64,000 bases of DNA from Opitutales bacterium. GTDB lineage: Bacteria; Verrucomicrobiota; Verrucomicrobiia; Opitutales; JABSRG01. The stretch is taken from NCBI GenBank assembly GCA_013215165.1, contig JABSRG010000006.1, positions 17,172 through 81,171 of the forward strand, read 5' to 3'. Below the pieces are notes generated by a model that worked only from the letters and a program-made list of their open reading frames with translations, did not search any database and was not told the DNA's origin. Of the stretch, positions 35,698 to 43,666 are shown piece after piece; position 1 is the first letter of the stretch, and every line of letters begins with the position of its first letter. The position numbers and the translations under genes are program-made.

Positions 35698-36510
35698 TTA
35701 TCCGAGAAGTCTCAGAGCGCTCTGTTGGCTCGAGTTCGCCTGAGCAAGCATCGCGGTTCCAGACTGGACCAGGATGTTGTATCGGGCGAACGCGGTAGAT
35801 TCAGCGGCGATATCTGTATCAGCGATACGGCTATTCGCGGCTTCGAGATTGACCTTGTTCGTGTTGAGGGTCTGTGAAGCGAACTGGAGGCGTGAGGTCT
35901 GCGCACCATTTACGGCGCGTTGAGTCGCGACTTCCTGGATCGCGTCTGTGACGTTGGTCACGGTGACATTAGCTAATGAAGCAGCTGCGGTAATCGTGGC
36001 CACATCTGAGCTGGCTTGATTAAAGTCAGCTTGTGAGACGGTGACTGCGCCCCCACCTGTTTCAGTGGTGGCTACCGTGAGTGCTCCATCAGCAGCAGCG
36101 AACAGGTTAACCCCGTTGAATTGCTCGTCATCTAGATTGTTGAGCTGAGCCTTTAACTCAGTGAACTCAGTATCATAGTTGGCCTTGTCATCGGCTGACT
36201 TAGTGACGTCTGAGAACATAGTCTTCAACTCCGAGATCCGGTCGAGGATGTTGGTTGCGGTTTTCAGTGCTCCGTCCTGAGTCTGCAGGAATGAGATAGA
36301 GTTCTGAATGTTCTCGTTGACCTTTTGAGTCCGGTTAATGGCAGCAGTCATTTTCATGGATACTGCGAGTCCACCGGCATCATCGGCTGGGGAGCTGATT
36401 TTCTGTCCACTAGACAGACGAGCTAAGCTACGCTTGAACATAGCGTTGCTTGTGTTGAGGTTGTTCGCTGCTGTAGAGGCAGCGGCATTCGTGTTGATTA
36501 CCATCGACAT
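35698..36510 (-). CDS. Flagellin 2
   Basis: 270 aa from the ATG at 36510, which follows a GGAAG ribosome site and gives the same MSMVINTN start and length as flagellin 1. The open frame continues 35 codons upstream, but that is leader sequence. It differs from flagellin 1 at only a small share of positions (for example AAAST for GASTA near the start, FSDVTK for YDDVTK). It has the same domain layout, with conserved D0/D1 ends and almost no variable centre. It is second of four tandem copies. Confidence 0.95.
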   Translation of the reverse strand: MSMVINTNAAASTAANNLNTSNAMFKRSLARLSSGQKISSPADDAGGLAVSMKMTAAINRTQKVNENIQNSISFLQTQDGALKTATNILDRISELKTMFSDVTKSADDKANYDTEFTELKAQLNNLDDEQFNGVNLFAAADGALTVATTETGGGAVTVSQADFNQASSDVATITAAASLANVTVTNVTDAIQEVATQRAVNGAQTSRLQFASQTLNTNKVNLEAANSRIADTDIAAESTAFARYNILVQSGTAMLAQANSSQQSALRLLG

Positions 36511-36527
36511 TGTTATTCTTCCGTGAT

Positions 36528-36600
36528 TCACAGCAACCCGCTGTGAGGGACCGATAGGGAGACAGGGGATCGGCACCCCTCCAAAGCGTCCTTGCTTTGG
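36528..36600 (-). promoter_or_regulatory. Flagellin 2 leader: two stem-loops, one with AAGGA
   Basis: Distal stem-loop (36581-36600): CCAAAGC-AAGGAC-GCTTTGG, perfect 7-base stem, AAGGA in the loop. Proximal stem-loop (36528-36546): TCACAGC-GGGTT-GCTGTGA, same place and size as in the other leaders but its loop lacks ANGGA. The ribosome site CACGGAAG keeps ACGGA. Confidence 0.55.
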
Positions 36601-36796
36601 AAGTCGATCAGGCACGGGCTTAGCTCGGATAATGCCGGGCTAGGCTGCGCTCGCTCAACTTGGATGTGTGCAGCATCAGGCGGAAGAATGATTGTAGTCG
36701 GACAGCCACGGATACGAAGCCGCTGCCCTTGAGCGTAAAACAACCTCAAGGTAGATTCCGCAGGAGCGGCTGAAGAGTTCTTTGGTGTGGGAGTAG

Positions 36797-36820
36797 GCGG
36801 TGGCTAAGCACCGCGCTCCA
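36797..36820 (+). repeat. REP-like hairpin, copy 2
   Basis: GCGGTGGCTAAGCACCGC followed by GCTCCA, matching the copy at 1354-1377 at all but three positions. It lies in the 568-base stretch between flagellins 2 and 3, which otherwise holds only the flagellin 2 leader and sequence with no supported gene. Confidence 0.6.
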
Positions 36821-37078
36821 TTGGGCCCACAGATCCATAAGGGTCGATCTGTGAGGTGATGCGAACTCTCTAGTCGCTCCTGGCTAGACTTTTCAAAGAA
36901 CAGGTTGGGTGGATCGGGTAATGGATCCGGTGTGGCCCGGCTATGATGCCTGGCGGAGACGGCTGATTCAGGAGAGGGAGGCGAGGGTGGGTGGCGGATC
37001 GGACGTCACCCAGAGCCCTCTTTACCTTCTCATTGTCTATTCCGTCATCGTGTAAGAAGTCCTTAAAGGTCTGATGAC

Positions 37079-37885
37079 CTACCCGAGGAGCCGGAGGGCA
37101 GACTGCTGGGACGAGTTGGCCTGAGCGAGCATCGCTGTGCCTGACTGAACGAGGATGTTGTATCGAGCGAATGCTGTAGATTCCTCGGCTACATCAGTAT
37201 CCTTTATTCGACTATTCGCGGCTTCGAGATTCAGGCTGTTGGTTGACAGCGTATCGATCGCGAATTGTAGGCGGGATACCTGGGCACCGTTCACCGCACG
37301 TTGTGTGGCTACTTCCTGAATAGCGTCGGTGATGTTCGTCACCGTGATGCTAGTCAGTGAGCTGGTGCCCGTTACGGTCGCTACGTTAGAACTGGCCTGG
37401 TTGAAGTCGGCCTGAGATATGATGATGCTACCTCCTCCTTGTTCGGTAGTCGCGACAGATAGAGCTCCATCTGCGGCTGCGAATAGGTTGACTCCGTTGA
37501 ACTCCTCGTCGTCGAGGTTATTCAGCTGAGCGACAAGCTCCGTAAACTCTGAATCGTAATTTGATTTGTCCTCTGAGCTTTTGGTGACGTCATCATACAT
37601 CACTTTTAGCTCGGAGATACGATCGAGTATATTTGTTGCTGTCTTCAGCGCTCCGTCCTGCGTCTGCAGGAAGGAGATGGAGTTCATGAGGTTTTCCTTT
37701 ACCTTTTTCGTTCTGTTGAGTGCAGCAGTGATCTTGAGTGATACTGCTAGGCCACCAGCATCGTCAGATGGGCTGACGATTTTTGATCCACTTGAGAGCC
37801 GTGCTAGGCTCTTTTGGAACATTTTGGTGCTCCCGTTCAGGTTATTTGCGCCGACTGATGCGCCGACGTTTGTGTTGATTACCAT
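37079..37885 (-). CDS. Flagellin 3
   Basis: 268 aa. It has the same D0/D1-only layout; starts MVINTNVGASVGANNL and ends ALRLLG like the others. It is more diverged: NRTKKVKENLMNS replaces NRTQKVNENIQNS, and SLNLEAANSRIKDTDVAEES near the end is shared with flagellin 4, not with 1 and 2. The usual first codon of this family (ATG two codons upstream) is ATT here. The ATG at 37885 lies 14 bases after GGAGGA, too far for good initiation, so an ATT start at 37891 is possible. Third of four tandem copies. Confidence 0.93.
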   Translation of the reverse strand: MVINTNVGASVGANNLNGSTKMFQKSLARLSSGSKIVSPSDDAGGLAVSLKITAALNRTKKVKENLMNSISFLQTQDGALKTATNILDRISELKVMYDDVTKSSEDKSNYDSEFTELVAQLNNLDDEEFNGVNLFAAADGALSVATTEQGGGSIIISQADFNQASSNVATVTGTSSLTSITVTNITDAIQEVATQRAVNGAQVSRLQFAIDTLSTNSLNLEAANSRIKDTDVAEESTAFARYNILVQSGTAMLAQANSSQQSALRLLG

Positions 37886-37915
37886 GGAAATGTGGTTGAT
37901 CCTCCGTGATTGGAT

Positions 37916-37998
37916 TTAGTGACTTCCGTGTCACTAAGAATTGCCGACGTTTTATCCTGGGTGGTCAGCACACCCTTTTTGGACATCCGTGTCCAAAA
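37916..37998 (-). promoter_or_regulatory. Flagellin 3 leader: two ACGGA stem-loops
   Basis: Distal stem-loop (37977-37998): TTTTGGAC-ACGGAT-GTCCAAAA, perfect 8-base stem. Proximal stem-loop (37916-37937): TTAGTGAC-ACGGAA-GTCACTAA, perfect 8-base stem. Both loops show ACGGA; the ribosome site CACGGAGGA repeats it. The distal loop context ACACGGATGT is one base from the published CsrA consensus core ACARGGAUGU. Confidence 0.65.
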
Positions 37999-38150
37999 TT
38001 TGGAAAATTATAACAAATCGTTGAGTTAATACATTCTTAGATGATTCTATGGTTTGGTGGCCGCATACGGCCGATTGCGATATTGAGCAAAGATAGGGGT
38101 AGAGAGCGCGTAGAGATGACGCTCAGTTTAAAGTCCTTCGACTCCTTGGA

Positions 38151-38182
38151 CGGGGGGGAACGACCAGGGCCGTGCCCCCCCG
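38151..38182 (-). terminator. G/C hairpin after flagellin 4 (terminator-like)
   Basis: Perfect 8-base arms CGGGGGGG and CCCCCCCG around a 16-base loop, 24 bases past the flagellin 4 stop. No T tract follows on the minus strand. The homopolymer arms are slippage-prone. Nothing else is supported in 37999-38205 apart from the start of the flagellin 3 transcript. Confidence 0.5.
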
Positions 38183-38205
38183 CAGTGTCACTATTTTGAT
38201 GTTGC

Positions 38206-39009
38206 TTATCCAAGGAGCCGGAGTGCGGCCTCTGAAGATGAGTTGGCCTGTGCCAGCATGGCGGTGCCCGACTGAACCAGGATATTATACCTGGCGAACA
38301 TTGTGGATTCTTCGGCGACATCCGTGTCTTTAATCCTGCTGTTCGCAGCCTCCAGATTGATTGAATTGACCGATAGCATATCGATCGAGAAATTGATGCG
38401 GCTCGAAGTCGCGCCGTTCACTGCTCGCATTGTGGCTACATCTTCGATGGCGGTGACAACATCCGTCACTGTGAGCGATGTAATTCCGGCCGCTGATGTG
38501 ATGGTGTTTGTCGTGCCGGCGAGGTCTGCCTGACTCAAATCAACAGTTTGACCACCACCTTCGGTAACAATGGTGGATAGCGTGTTTCCACCATTCACGA
38601 AGAGATTCACGCCATTGAACTCCTCGTTAGTCAGGTTGGTGAGCTGATCCTGAAGTTCGGTGAACTCTGCGTTATAGTTTGAGATGTCTGTGCTACTTTT
38701 TGCGACATCCTCTGCCATTATTCGCAATTCAGACATCCGATCTAGGATCTGAGCCGCGTTTTTCAATGCACCATCCTGAGTCTGCAGGAACGAAATACTG
38801 TTCTGCAGGTTATTTTTAAGCGCTTTGGTGCGGTTAATTGTCGCAGTGATCTTTAGGCTGACTGCGAGGCCTCCAGCATCATCGGCTGGTGAAACGATTT
38901 TTGAGCCGCTGGATAAACGAGCCAGGCTCTTCTGTAGACTTTGATTTGAGTGACTTAGATTAAGGGCTGCCGCGCTGGCCGCCGAATTAGTATTAATTAC
39001 TAGTGACAT
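38206..39009 (-). CDS. Flagellin 4
   Basis: 267 aa, the most diverged of the four: MSLVINTNSAASAAALNLSH at the start, NLQNSISFLQTQDGALKNAA, and SSEAALRLLG in place of SSQQSALRLLG at the end. The layout is again D0/D1 with a minimal centre. A strong GGAGGA ribosome site lies 5 bases before the ATG. As the first gene in transcription direction with its own leader it may be the ancestral copy or serve a different filament section (inference). Confidence 0.95.
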   Translation of the reverse strand: MSLVINTNSAASAAALNLSHSNQSLQKSLARLSSGSKIVSPADDAGGLAVSLKITATINRTKALKNNLQNSISFLQTQDGALKNAAQILDRMSELRIMAEDVAKSSTDISNYNAEFTELQDQLTNLTNEEFNGVNLFVNGGNTLSTIVTEGGGQTVDLSQADLAGTTNTITSAAGITSLTVTDVVTAIEDVATMRAVNGATSSRINFSIDMLSVNSINLEAANSRIKDTDVAEESTMFARYNILVQSGTAMLAQANSSSEAALRLLG

Positions 39010-39031
39010 TATATCCTCCGTGATTTTTTGC

Positions 39032-39103
39032 GCACCATCCTTGGTGCAGCGTGCCCAGATTTTTCAGGTTTGAGCTTCCTGGTTCTGACCTCCTTGTCGG
39101 AAC
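39032..39103 (-). promoter_or_regulatory. Flagellin 4 leader: two AAGGA stem-loops
   Basis: Distal stem-loop (39082-39103): stem TTCCGAC/GTCAGAA (one mismatch) with loop AAGGAG. Proximal stem-loop (39032-39047): GCACC-AAGGAT-GGTGC, perfect 5-base stem. Ribosome site CACGGAGGA adds ACGGA. A run of eight G at 39125-39132 lies just upstream. The remainder of 39010-39251 holds no gene. Confidence 0.65.
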
Positions 39104-39251
39104 ACCTTATAACTCGCTGGCCACGGGGGGGGCCTTTAACAGAAAAGAGGATTTTTTGTCGAAAAGATGATCTTACTTGCAGGATGACGAGCGCGGTAGT
39201 GTGTGATCAGTGCTTCCGCATGTTTCTATGAGGTATATTCCCGTTTCTAAA

Positions 39252-39647
39252 CTATCCGAAAAAAGAGTCGATTTCGCGGCGTTCTTTCTTGGTGGGGCGT
39301 CCGGCGCCTCTGGGCCGCATTAGGTGAGGAAAATCGCGGTCAAGCTTTTCGGTCTTCGGAGGCGCGGGGGGCGTGTGGTCTATAAGGAACGGGGCCACCT
39401 GAGAGGCGGAAAGCCGCTTTTCAAGTAATCCGGCTACCTCAATCGTGAGTGCGTTTCCCGCTCGCTCGACGGAATATATCTCACCTATTTTTACGCAATG
39501 GGAAGGTTTGAGTCGCTGTCCCTCAAGTTTTACATGACCCCCTTTGCAGGCATCGGTCGCTAAGGATCTTGTCTTGAAAATACGGACTGCCCAAAGCCAC
39601 TTGTCTATGCGGAGCTTTTTTGTCTGACTAGGTATAACAGAATCCAA
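39252..39647 (-). CDS. hslR: S4-domain RNA-binding protein, Hsp15-like
   Basis: 131 aa. The S4 domain spans about residues 10-65: LRIDKWLWAVRIFKTRSLAT, then GGHVKLEGQRLKPSHCVKIGE. This matches Hsp15 (HslR), which binds 50S subunits carrying stalled nascent chains so that translation can resume. The C-terminal tail is basic (RPRGAGRPTKKERREID), as in E. coli Hsp15. It is divergent from the DUF2141 gene with a short gap, and no flagellar role is implied. Confidence 0.85.
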   Translation of the reverse strand: MDSVIPSQTKKLRIDKWLWAVRIFKTRSLATDACKGGHVKLEGQRLKPSHCVKIGEIYSVERAGNALTIEVAGLLEKRLSASQVAPFLIDHTPPAPPKTEKLDRDFPHLMRPRGAGRPTKKERREIDSFFG

Positions 39648-39665
39648 AATCGAGTATTTTGAGTG

Positions 39666-40139
39666 ATGAGGCTATTAACTCATAGAAGTGTTTTTCAAGT
39701 CGCGATTGCCTTATTGTTATTGTGGTGCAACTGCCTGAGAGCTGAAGCGCCGAGAGTGCCTAGTTTAAAACTGGAGCTTGAGAGTAAGTCTTTTCGCGAG
39801 GCCAGAGGCGTGTTGCGCATAGCGTTTTTTAGTTCTTTGGATCAAATGAAAGCTCAACGTCCTGCCGCACACAAAAATATAGTTGTTAATAAAAGTGCGG
39901 CGACGATGAGTGTATCTATGGATCATCCTGGGGAGGGCTTCTATGTCGTAGCAGTATATCATGATCTCAATGAGAACGATGAGCTGGATCTCGGGCTTTT
40001 CGGCATGCCTTCCGAGCCTTACGGTTTTTCAAATAATGCGCGCGCCGTCATTGGTTTGCCAAGCTTTGAGGCAGCAGCGATCAGCCTGGAATCAGCGGAG
40101 TCAGGCGCACAGCCGACTTATTACATTCGCTTGCACTAG
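39666..40139 (+). CDS. DUF2141 exported protein
   Basis: 157 aa from the ATG at 39666 (an in-frame GTG directly precedes it). Residues 1 to about 25 form a signal peptide (LLTHRSVFQVAIALLLLW). The mature domain has the DUF2141 pattern: YVVAVYHDLNENDELDLGLFG (near 95-115, split here only by a calcium-site-like Asp-rich loop) and PSEPYGFSNNA. Members are small secreted beta-sandwich proteins of unknown role. The gene converges on tcdA with a 4-base gap. Confidence 0.8.
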   Translation: MRLLTHRSVFQVAIALLLLWCNCLRAEAPRVPSLKLELESKSFREARGVLRIAFFSSLDQMKAQRPAAHKNIVVNKSAATMSVSMDHPGEGFYVVAVYHDLNENDELDLGLFGMPSEPYGFSNNARAVIGLPSFEAAAISLESAESGAQPTYYIRLH

Positions 40140-40143
40140 TCTC

Positions 40144-40926
40144 TCAATCGATCTGAGCGATTGCCTTCAGGATATGTGCTGCTGCGGCGAATCCTAAGGT
40201 TCCTGTGATAGAGCTCATCGTCCCAAAACCATTGTCGCAATTCAGACGGTAGTCAGCGCCTTTCTCGCGCCGTTCACATACGGTGCCATCTTCTCTTGGG
40301 AATTTGGGTTCTTCTGGTGTATAGACCGCAGGAATCCTGAATTTCCAGCGTCGCTCACGGGGGAAGCCATGCCGTTGGCGCAACTGTTTGCGAACGAGGG
40401 ATAAAAGCGGGTCGTTGCGGGTTCGTGATAGATCTTCCACCATAACTTGTGTCGGATCCCAGCGTCCGCCGGCTCCTCCAGATGTTATGACTGGTATGTC
40501 GCGCTGACGACACTTGTGTAACAGATGAACTTTGTGTTTCACACTATCAATTGCATCGAACAAGTAATCAAAGCCGGGCGACAGGATGCTATTTGATGAG
40601 CTTTCGGTATAAAATTTTTCGACTGTATCGATCCGTATCTCAGGATTAATTGCGCGGATTCGCGACGCCATCTCGGCGACTTTTGGCTTCCCGATGCTGC
40701 CGTCTAAGGCGTGGATTTGGCGATTCACATTCGTGATACAGACTTCATCAGCATCTACCAAAGTGAGCTGGCCGACGCCCGACCGAGCCAATGCTTCGAC
40801 AGCCCAGGTTCCTACACCACCGATGCCTACCACACAGACGTGGGCATTTTGGATATGTTCGAAAGCAGCTTGGCCGTAAAGTCGAGCAATGCCACCGAAG
40901 CGAAATGATTGTTCTTGGGGAATCAC
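40144..40926 (-). CDS. tcdA: tRNA threonylcarbamoyladenosine dehydratase (TcdA/CsdL)
   Basis: About 260 aa from a GTG at 40926, matching the usual 268-residue family length. Longer starts would run into the opposite-strand rpmI region. E1-like ThiF fold: RFGGIARLYGQAAFE near the start, nucleotide loop VVGIGGVGTWAVEALARSG, and DADEVCITNVNRQ. The segment AIDSVKHKVHLLHKC follows. TcdA uses ATP to cyclise t6A37 of tRNA to ct6A. Its partner CsdE/CsdA is not in the window. Confidence 0.85.
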   Translation of the reverse strand: MIPQEQSFRFGGIARLYGQAAFEHIQNAHVCVVGIGGVGTWAVEALARSGVGQLTLVDADEVCITNVNRQIHALDGSIGKPKVAEMASRIRAINPEIRIDTVEKFYTESSSNSILSPGFDYLFDAIDSVKHKVHLLHKCRQRDIPVITSGGAGGRWDPTQVMVEDLSRTRNDPLLSLVRKQLRQRHGFPRERRWKFRIPAVYTPEEPKFPREDGTVCERREKGADYRLNCDNGFGTMSSITGTLGFAAAAHILKAIAQID

Positions 40927-41023
40927 GCAGGATTTCTTGTATCTATGATATCCTGGTGTCGAGAATAGAGGATATTTACGCTTGAGTCGTCTGGTAATAG
41001 GTGTCTTTGTCTTCCGTTTCCCA

Positions 41024-41218
41024 ATGAACAAGACACGCAAATCGATCAAAAAGCGATTCAAGGTCACCGGAAGTCGAAAGCTCGTTCGCCGCACACCAGG
41101 CTACCGCCATATGCTGCGCACTAAGTCCACCAAGGCACGCCGTCGCGCCGGACAGGATAAGCTCCTGCCCGAAAGCCACGCGAAAACCTTGCGCAATGCC
41201 ATCACTCCAGGGTTGTAA
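41024..41218 (+). CDS. rpmI: 50S ribosomal protein L35
   Basis: 64 aa, extremely basic, starting MNKTRKSIKKRFKVTGSRK and containing RTPGYRHMLRTKSTKARRR, the L35 pattern. The ATG at 41024 is preferred to an in-frame ATG 14 codons upstream because L35 proteins begin there. It pairs with rplT 80 bases downstream, the conserved rpmI-rplT order; the usual infC gene is not upstream. Confidence 0.95.
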   Translation: MNKTRKSIKKRFKVTGSRKLVRRTPGYRHMLRTKSTKARRRAGQDKLLPESHAKTLRNAITPGL

Positions 41219-41298
41219 TCGCAATAATCACCGCATTAACTATCTAGTCGGGTGTAACAACAGGCGACCCGGCGGCTCCAAAAAATACATCACAAAAC

Positions 41299-41673
41299 AT
41301 GCCTAGAGCAACCAACGGACCCGCGACCCGAAAACGTCGCAAGAAAGTCATCAAGCAGGCCAAGGGTTACTTCGGTAACAAAAGCCGGCTTTATCGCTAC
41401 GCTAAAGACGCTGTCGAGCGTGCAGGAAACTTCGCTTACCGCGATCGTCGCAAAAAGAAGACGACCATGCGTCAGCTTTGGATCGTTCGCATCAATGCAG
41501 CGTGTCGCGCTGAGGACATCAGCTACAGCCGTCTTATAAATGGCCTCAAGCTCGCCAACATCGATTTGAACCGAAAGGTCTTGTCTGAAATGGCGATTCA
41601 CGAGCCTGAGCAATTCAAGGCAGTCGTGGTCAAGGCTAAGGAGGCCCTAGTTGCAGCTCCAGCCGCTGAGTAG
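41299..41673 (+). CDS. rplT: 50S ribosomal protein L20
   Basis: 124 aa, basic, with the L20 signature [21 protein letters not shown] (about residues 19-39, shown here up to one residue past the core), [20 protein letters not shown] and YSRLINGL. L20 binds 23S rRNA early in assembly and often represses its own operon. It ends the rpmI-rplT unit just before a strong terminator. Confidence 0.95.
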   Translation: MPRATNGPATRKRRKKVIKQAKGYFGNKSRLYRYAKDAVERAGNFAYRDRRKKKTTMRQLWIVRINAACRAEDISYSRLINGLKLANIDLNRKVLSEMAIHEPEQFKAVVVKAKEALVAAPAAE

Positions 41674-41697
41674 ATCTTAGATCTTTTATTTTTTCAA

Positions 41698-41730
41698 AAC
41701 CGGCCCGATTCATTTCGGGTCGGTTTTTTT
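41698..41730 (+). terminator. Terminator of rpmI-rplT
   Basis: Arms AACCGGCCCGA and TCGGGTCGGTT with one mismatch, followed by a run of seven T. It lies 25 bases after the rplT stop and also separates it from the convergent CheX-like gene. Confidence 0.9.
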
Positions 41731-41749
41731 GTGCTCTTTTGGCATTTCC

Positions 41750-42256
41750 CTACTGCCGGACATAGATCACGCACATCGAAAAATTATCGACATTGAAACT
41801 GTGGATGAATCGGTAGGAGGCAGTGTTGAGCCAGTGCGCGAGGTCTTTTTCTGACAGGCGTCTGGGTGGCTTCAGCCGGCAGTTGATTTCGTCTTTGCTG
41901 AGAATATTGCGAAAACAGCCTGAAACCTGATTGGTCAATTCGTTGGTGGTTTCATTGATCAAGTCGCGTCCGTCGAAGGCAGCCATTTTGACTTCATCTT
42001 CCCCTAGCATCGTGTAGGCAGCATATTCGGAAGCCTTTTGACTGAAAGGAATGATTATATGAGCCTCGTGGTCGCCGTAGATCGTGACTTCCTTGATGTA
42101 GCGCTTTTCTGTGCCTACCAAGAATCCGGTAATGAAGTCGCGCATCGTTAATGCGTTCAGTGGCTGAACGTCAGTGCCGAGGTCCTCTTCAAAAATGTGT
42201 TTGAACGATCCCACCACAAAGCGTGGTTCATCGATTGAAGTTTCTGTTTCAGACAT
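41750..42256 (-). CDS. CheX-like chemotaxis phosphatase-domain protein
   Basis: 168 aa. The order of elements resembles CheX: an opening helix FKHIFEEDLG, strand HIIIPFSQKASEYAAYTMLG (near 70-89), then the key helix RDLINETTNELTNQVSGCF (near 96-114). CheX/CheC phosphatases carry an Glu-x-x-Asn pair in this helix, and ETTN and ELTN are both present here. CheX removes phosphate from CheY. No other che gene adjoins it, but flagellins and a chemoreceptor are in the window. The family call is by eye and moderate. Confidence 0.5.
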   Translation of the reverse strand: MSETETSIDEPRFVVGSFKHIFEEDLGTDVQPLNALTMRDFITGFLVGTEKRYIKEVTIYGDHEAHIIIPFSQKASEYAAYTMLGEDEVKMAAFDGRDLINETTNELTNQVSGCFRNILSKDEINCRLKPPRRLSEKDLAHWLNTASYRFIHSFNVDNFSMCVIYVRQ

Positions 42257-42409
42257 GATGCGACTAGGATTCCGTTGTGTAAATTCGGACTGCTTGCAGC
42301 TAAATTGAATTGGATCGGCTCAGATCGAGATACACATCTCTAGGATTTCTGTTTTGGGGTTGAAATCAGCGGTCTTGACTGGATGCTCTCTCTTGGCTGG
42401 GTCCTATGC

Positions 42410-42492
42410 ATCGGGTGCCAGGCGAACCCCGTCAGGTCCGGAAGGAAGCAGCGGTAGTCATGGAGTTCGAGTGCCGTAGGGTGCCTGGCCGT
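42410..42492 (+). ncRNA. ffs: Signal recognition particle RNA, small bacterial type
   Basis: The conserved apical domain is plain: GGCGAACCCCGTCAGGTCCG, then GAAGGAAGCAGCGGTA with the GGAA tetraloop between them, closed by GTGCCGTAGGGTGCC. The basal stem pairs GCCAGGC (42418-42424) with GCCTGGC (42483-42489). A T-rich stretch follows. This RNA binds Ffh to target membrane proteins. Ends are approximate. It lies 14 bases before dnaX, the same order as in some Firmicutes. Confidence 0.92.
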
Positions 42493-42505
42493 TTTTATTT
42501 TTCAC

Positions 42506-43666
42506 ATGGAGCAACCGGGATATCAGGTCATAGCGCGTCGTTGGCGTCCAAAGCAATTTGGGGAATTGGTTGGTCAGGACCACATAGTTCAGACCCTAAA
42601 AAACGCTATAACTCAGAATCGTATTGCACATGCCTACCTCTTTGTTGGACCGCGTGGTACCGGTAAGACGTCGACAGCGCGTTTATTCGCGAAGGCTCTC
42701 AACGCGGAAGGGGGTCCATCCGTTGAACCAGATAATGAATCTGAGATTTCCAAGGCGATCATCAATGGGAGCTGTATGGACGTCGTCGAAATCGATGGGG
42801 CGTCTAACAACAGTGTCGACGATGTCCGCGGCCTGCGTGAGGACTGCCAATATGCGCCGACACAGGGAAACTTCAAAATCTACATCATCGATGAGGTTCA
42901 TATGTTGTCTCAGGCTGCCTTTAATGCCCTTTTGAAGACACTCGAAGAGCCACCGGCACATGTGAAGTTTATCTTTGCGACCACGGAATCTCACAAGGTG
43001 TTGGCTACGATTGTGTCGCGTTGCCAGCGTCTTGAATTTCGCCCGGTTCCGGTAGAGGTGATCGCGGCAAAACTCAAGGTCATTGCGGAAGGCGAAGGGA
43101 TCACGATTTCAGAATCTGCGCTTCAAGCTATTGCGCGGTTGGCGAATGGAGGGATGCGCGACTCTCAGTCTATCTTAGACCAGATGATCTCCTTTTGTGG
43201 TAGTGATATTTCTGAACAGGATGTGTTGGACGTGTATGGTCTGGTCTCAGACGAGACTGTCCGTTCGATCGCGCAAGCGATGGCAGCTATGGATTTCGGA
43301 GCGATTATCGGAAAGGTCGATCAGCTCGTCGAAACTGGCCGCGATTTGGTGCGCGTGCTTGCTGATATCGAAGCAGCGGTGCGCGAGGCGCTTTTGGTGG
43401 CGATTCGTGATGGCGGGACATCGGATGCGCTGGGCATTCCACTGACGGCAGAGTCTCTCATGCGGATGCTAGATGTCCTGCGTAGTGGTTCATCTGCCGT
43501 GCAAAAAGGTTTAAGCGATCGGGTGAATTTTGAAGTCACTCTTCTAAAAGCAGCGGAGCAGAGCCGTTCTAGAGCGATTGATAGTGTAATAAAATCACTT
43601 AGCCAGATGGCAAGCCAGCTCCCCGAGAGCAGCGGAGATAAAAAAAAAATGACTCAGTCGGCCTAG
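42506..43666 (+). CDS. dnaX: DNA polymerase III subunit gamma (dnaX, zero frame)
   Basis: 386 aa. AAA+ clamp-loader ATPase: Walker [12 protein letters not shown] near residues 46-56, [17 protein letters not shown], Walker [11 protein letters not shown] near 130-139, and [15 protein letters not shown] with the sensor 1 ATTES. Domain III follows. The zero frame passes through ten consecutive A (43640-43649) as Lys-Lys-Lys and stops eight codons after the run begins. This short product has the layout of gamma. A -1 shift in the A run leads into a 140-codon extension (separate entry), which would give tau. No ribosome site is obvious; the gene follows SRP RNA by 14 bases. Confidence 0.93.
   Translation: MEQPGYQVIARRWRPKQFGELVGQDHIVQTLKNAITQNRIAHAYLFVGPRGTGKTSTARLFAKALNAEGGPSVEPDNESEISKAIINGSCMDVVEIDGASNNSVDDVRGLREDCQYAPTQGNFKIYIIDEVHMLSQAAFNALLKTLEEPPAHVKFIFATTESHKVLATIVSRCQRLEFRPVPVEVIAAKLKVIAEGEGITISESALQAIARLANGGMRDSQSILDQMISFCGSDISEQDVLDVYGLVSDETVRSIAQAMAAMDFGAIIGKVDQLVETGRDLVRVLADIEAAVREALLVAIRDGGTSDALGIPLTAESLMRMLDVLRSGSSAVQKGLSDRVNFEVTLLKAAEQSRSRAIDSVIKSLSQMASQLPESSGDKKKMTQSA
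43640..43649 (+). promoter_or_regulatory. Slippery A10 tract in dnaX (programmed frameshift or slippage site)
   Basis: Ten uninterrupted A. The zero frame reads AAA AAA AAA ATG and stops at 43664-43666. A -1 reading (or one extra A in the transcript) continues open to 44076. A purine-rich AGCGGAGAT ending at the run is placed like the stimulatory internal ribosome-binding sequence of E. coli dnaX. A9 tracts cause transcriptional slippage in Thermus dnaX. Confidence 0.75.

Noticed and set aside
42406..42666. Open frame running through the SRP RNA into dnaX in another frame.
   Set aside because: It reads the conserved SRP RNA helix as protein and then the off-frame start of dnaX. The RNA motifs are unmistakable.
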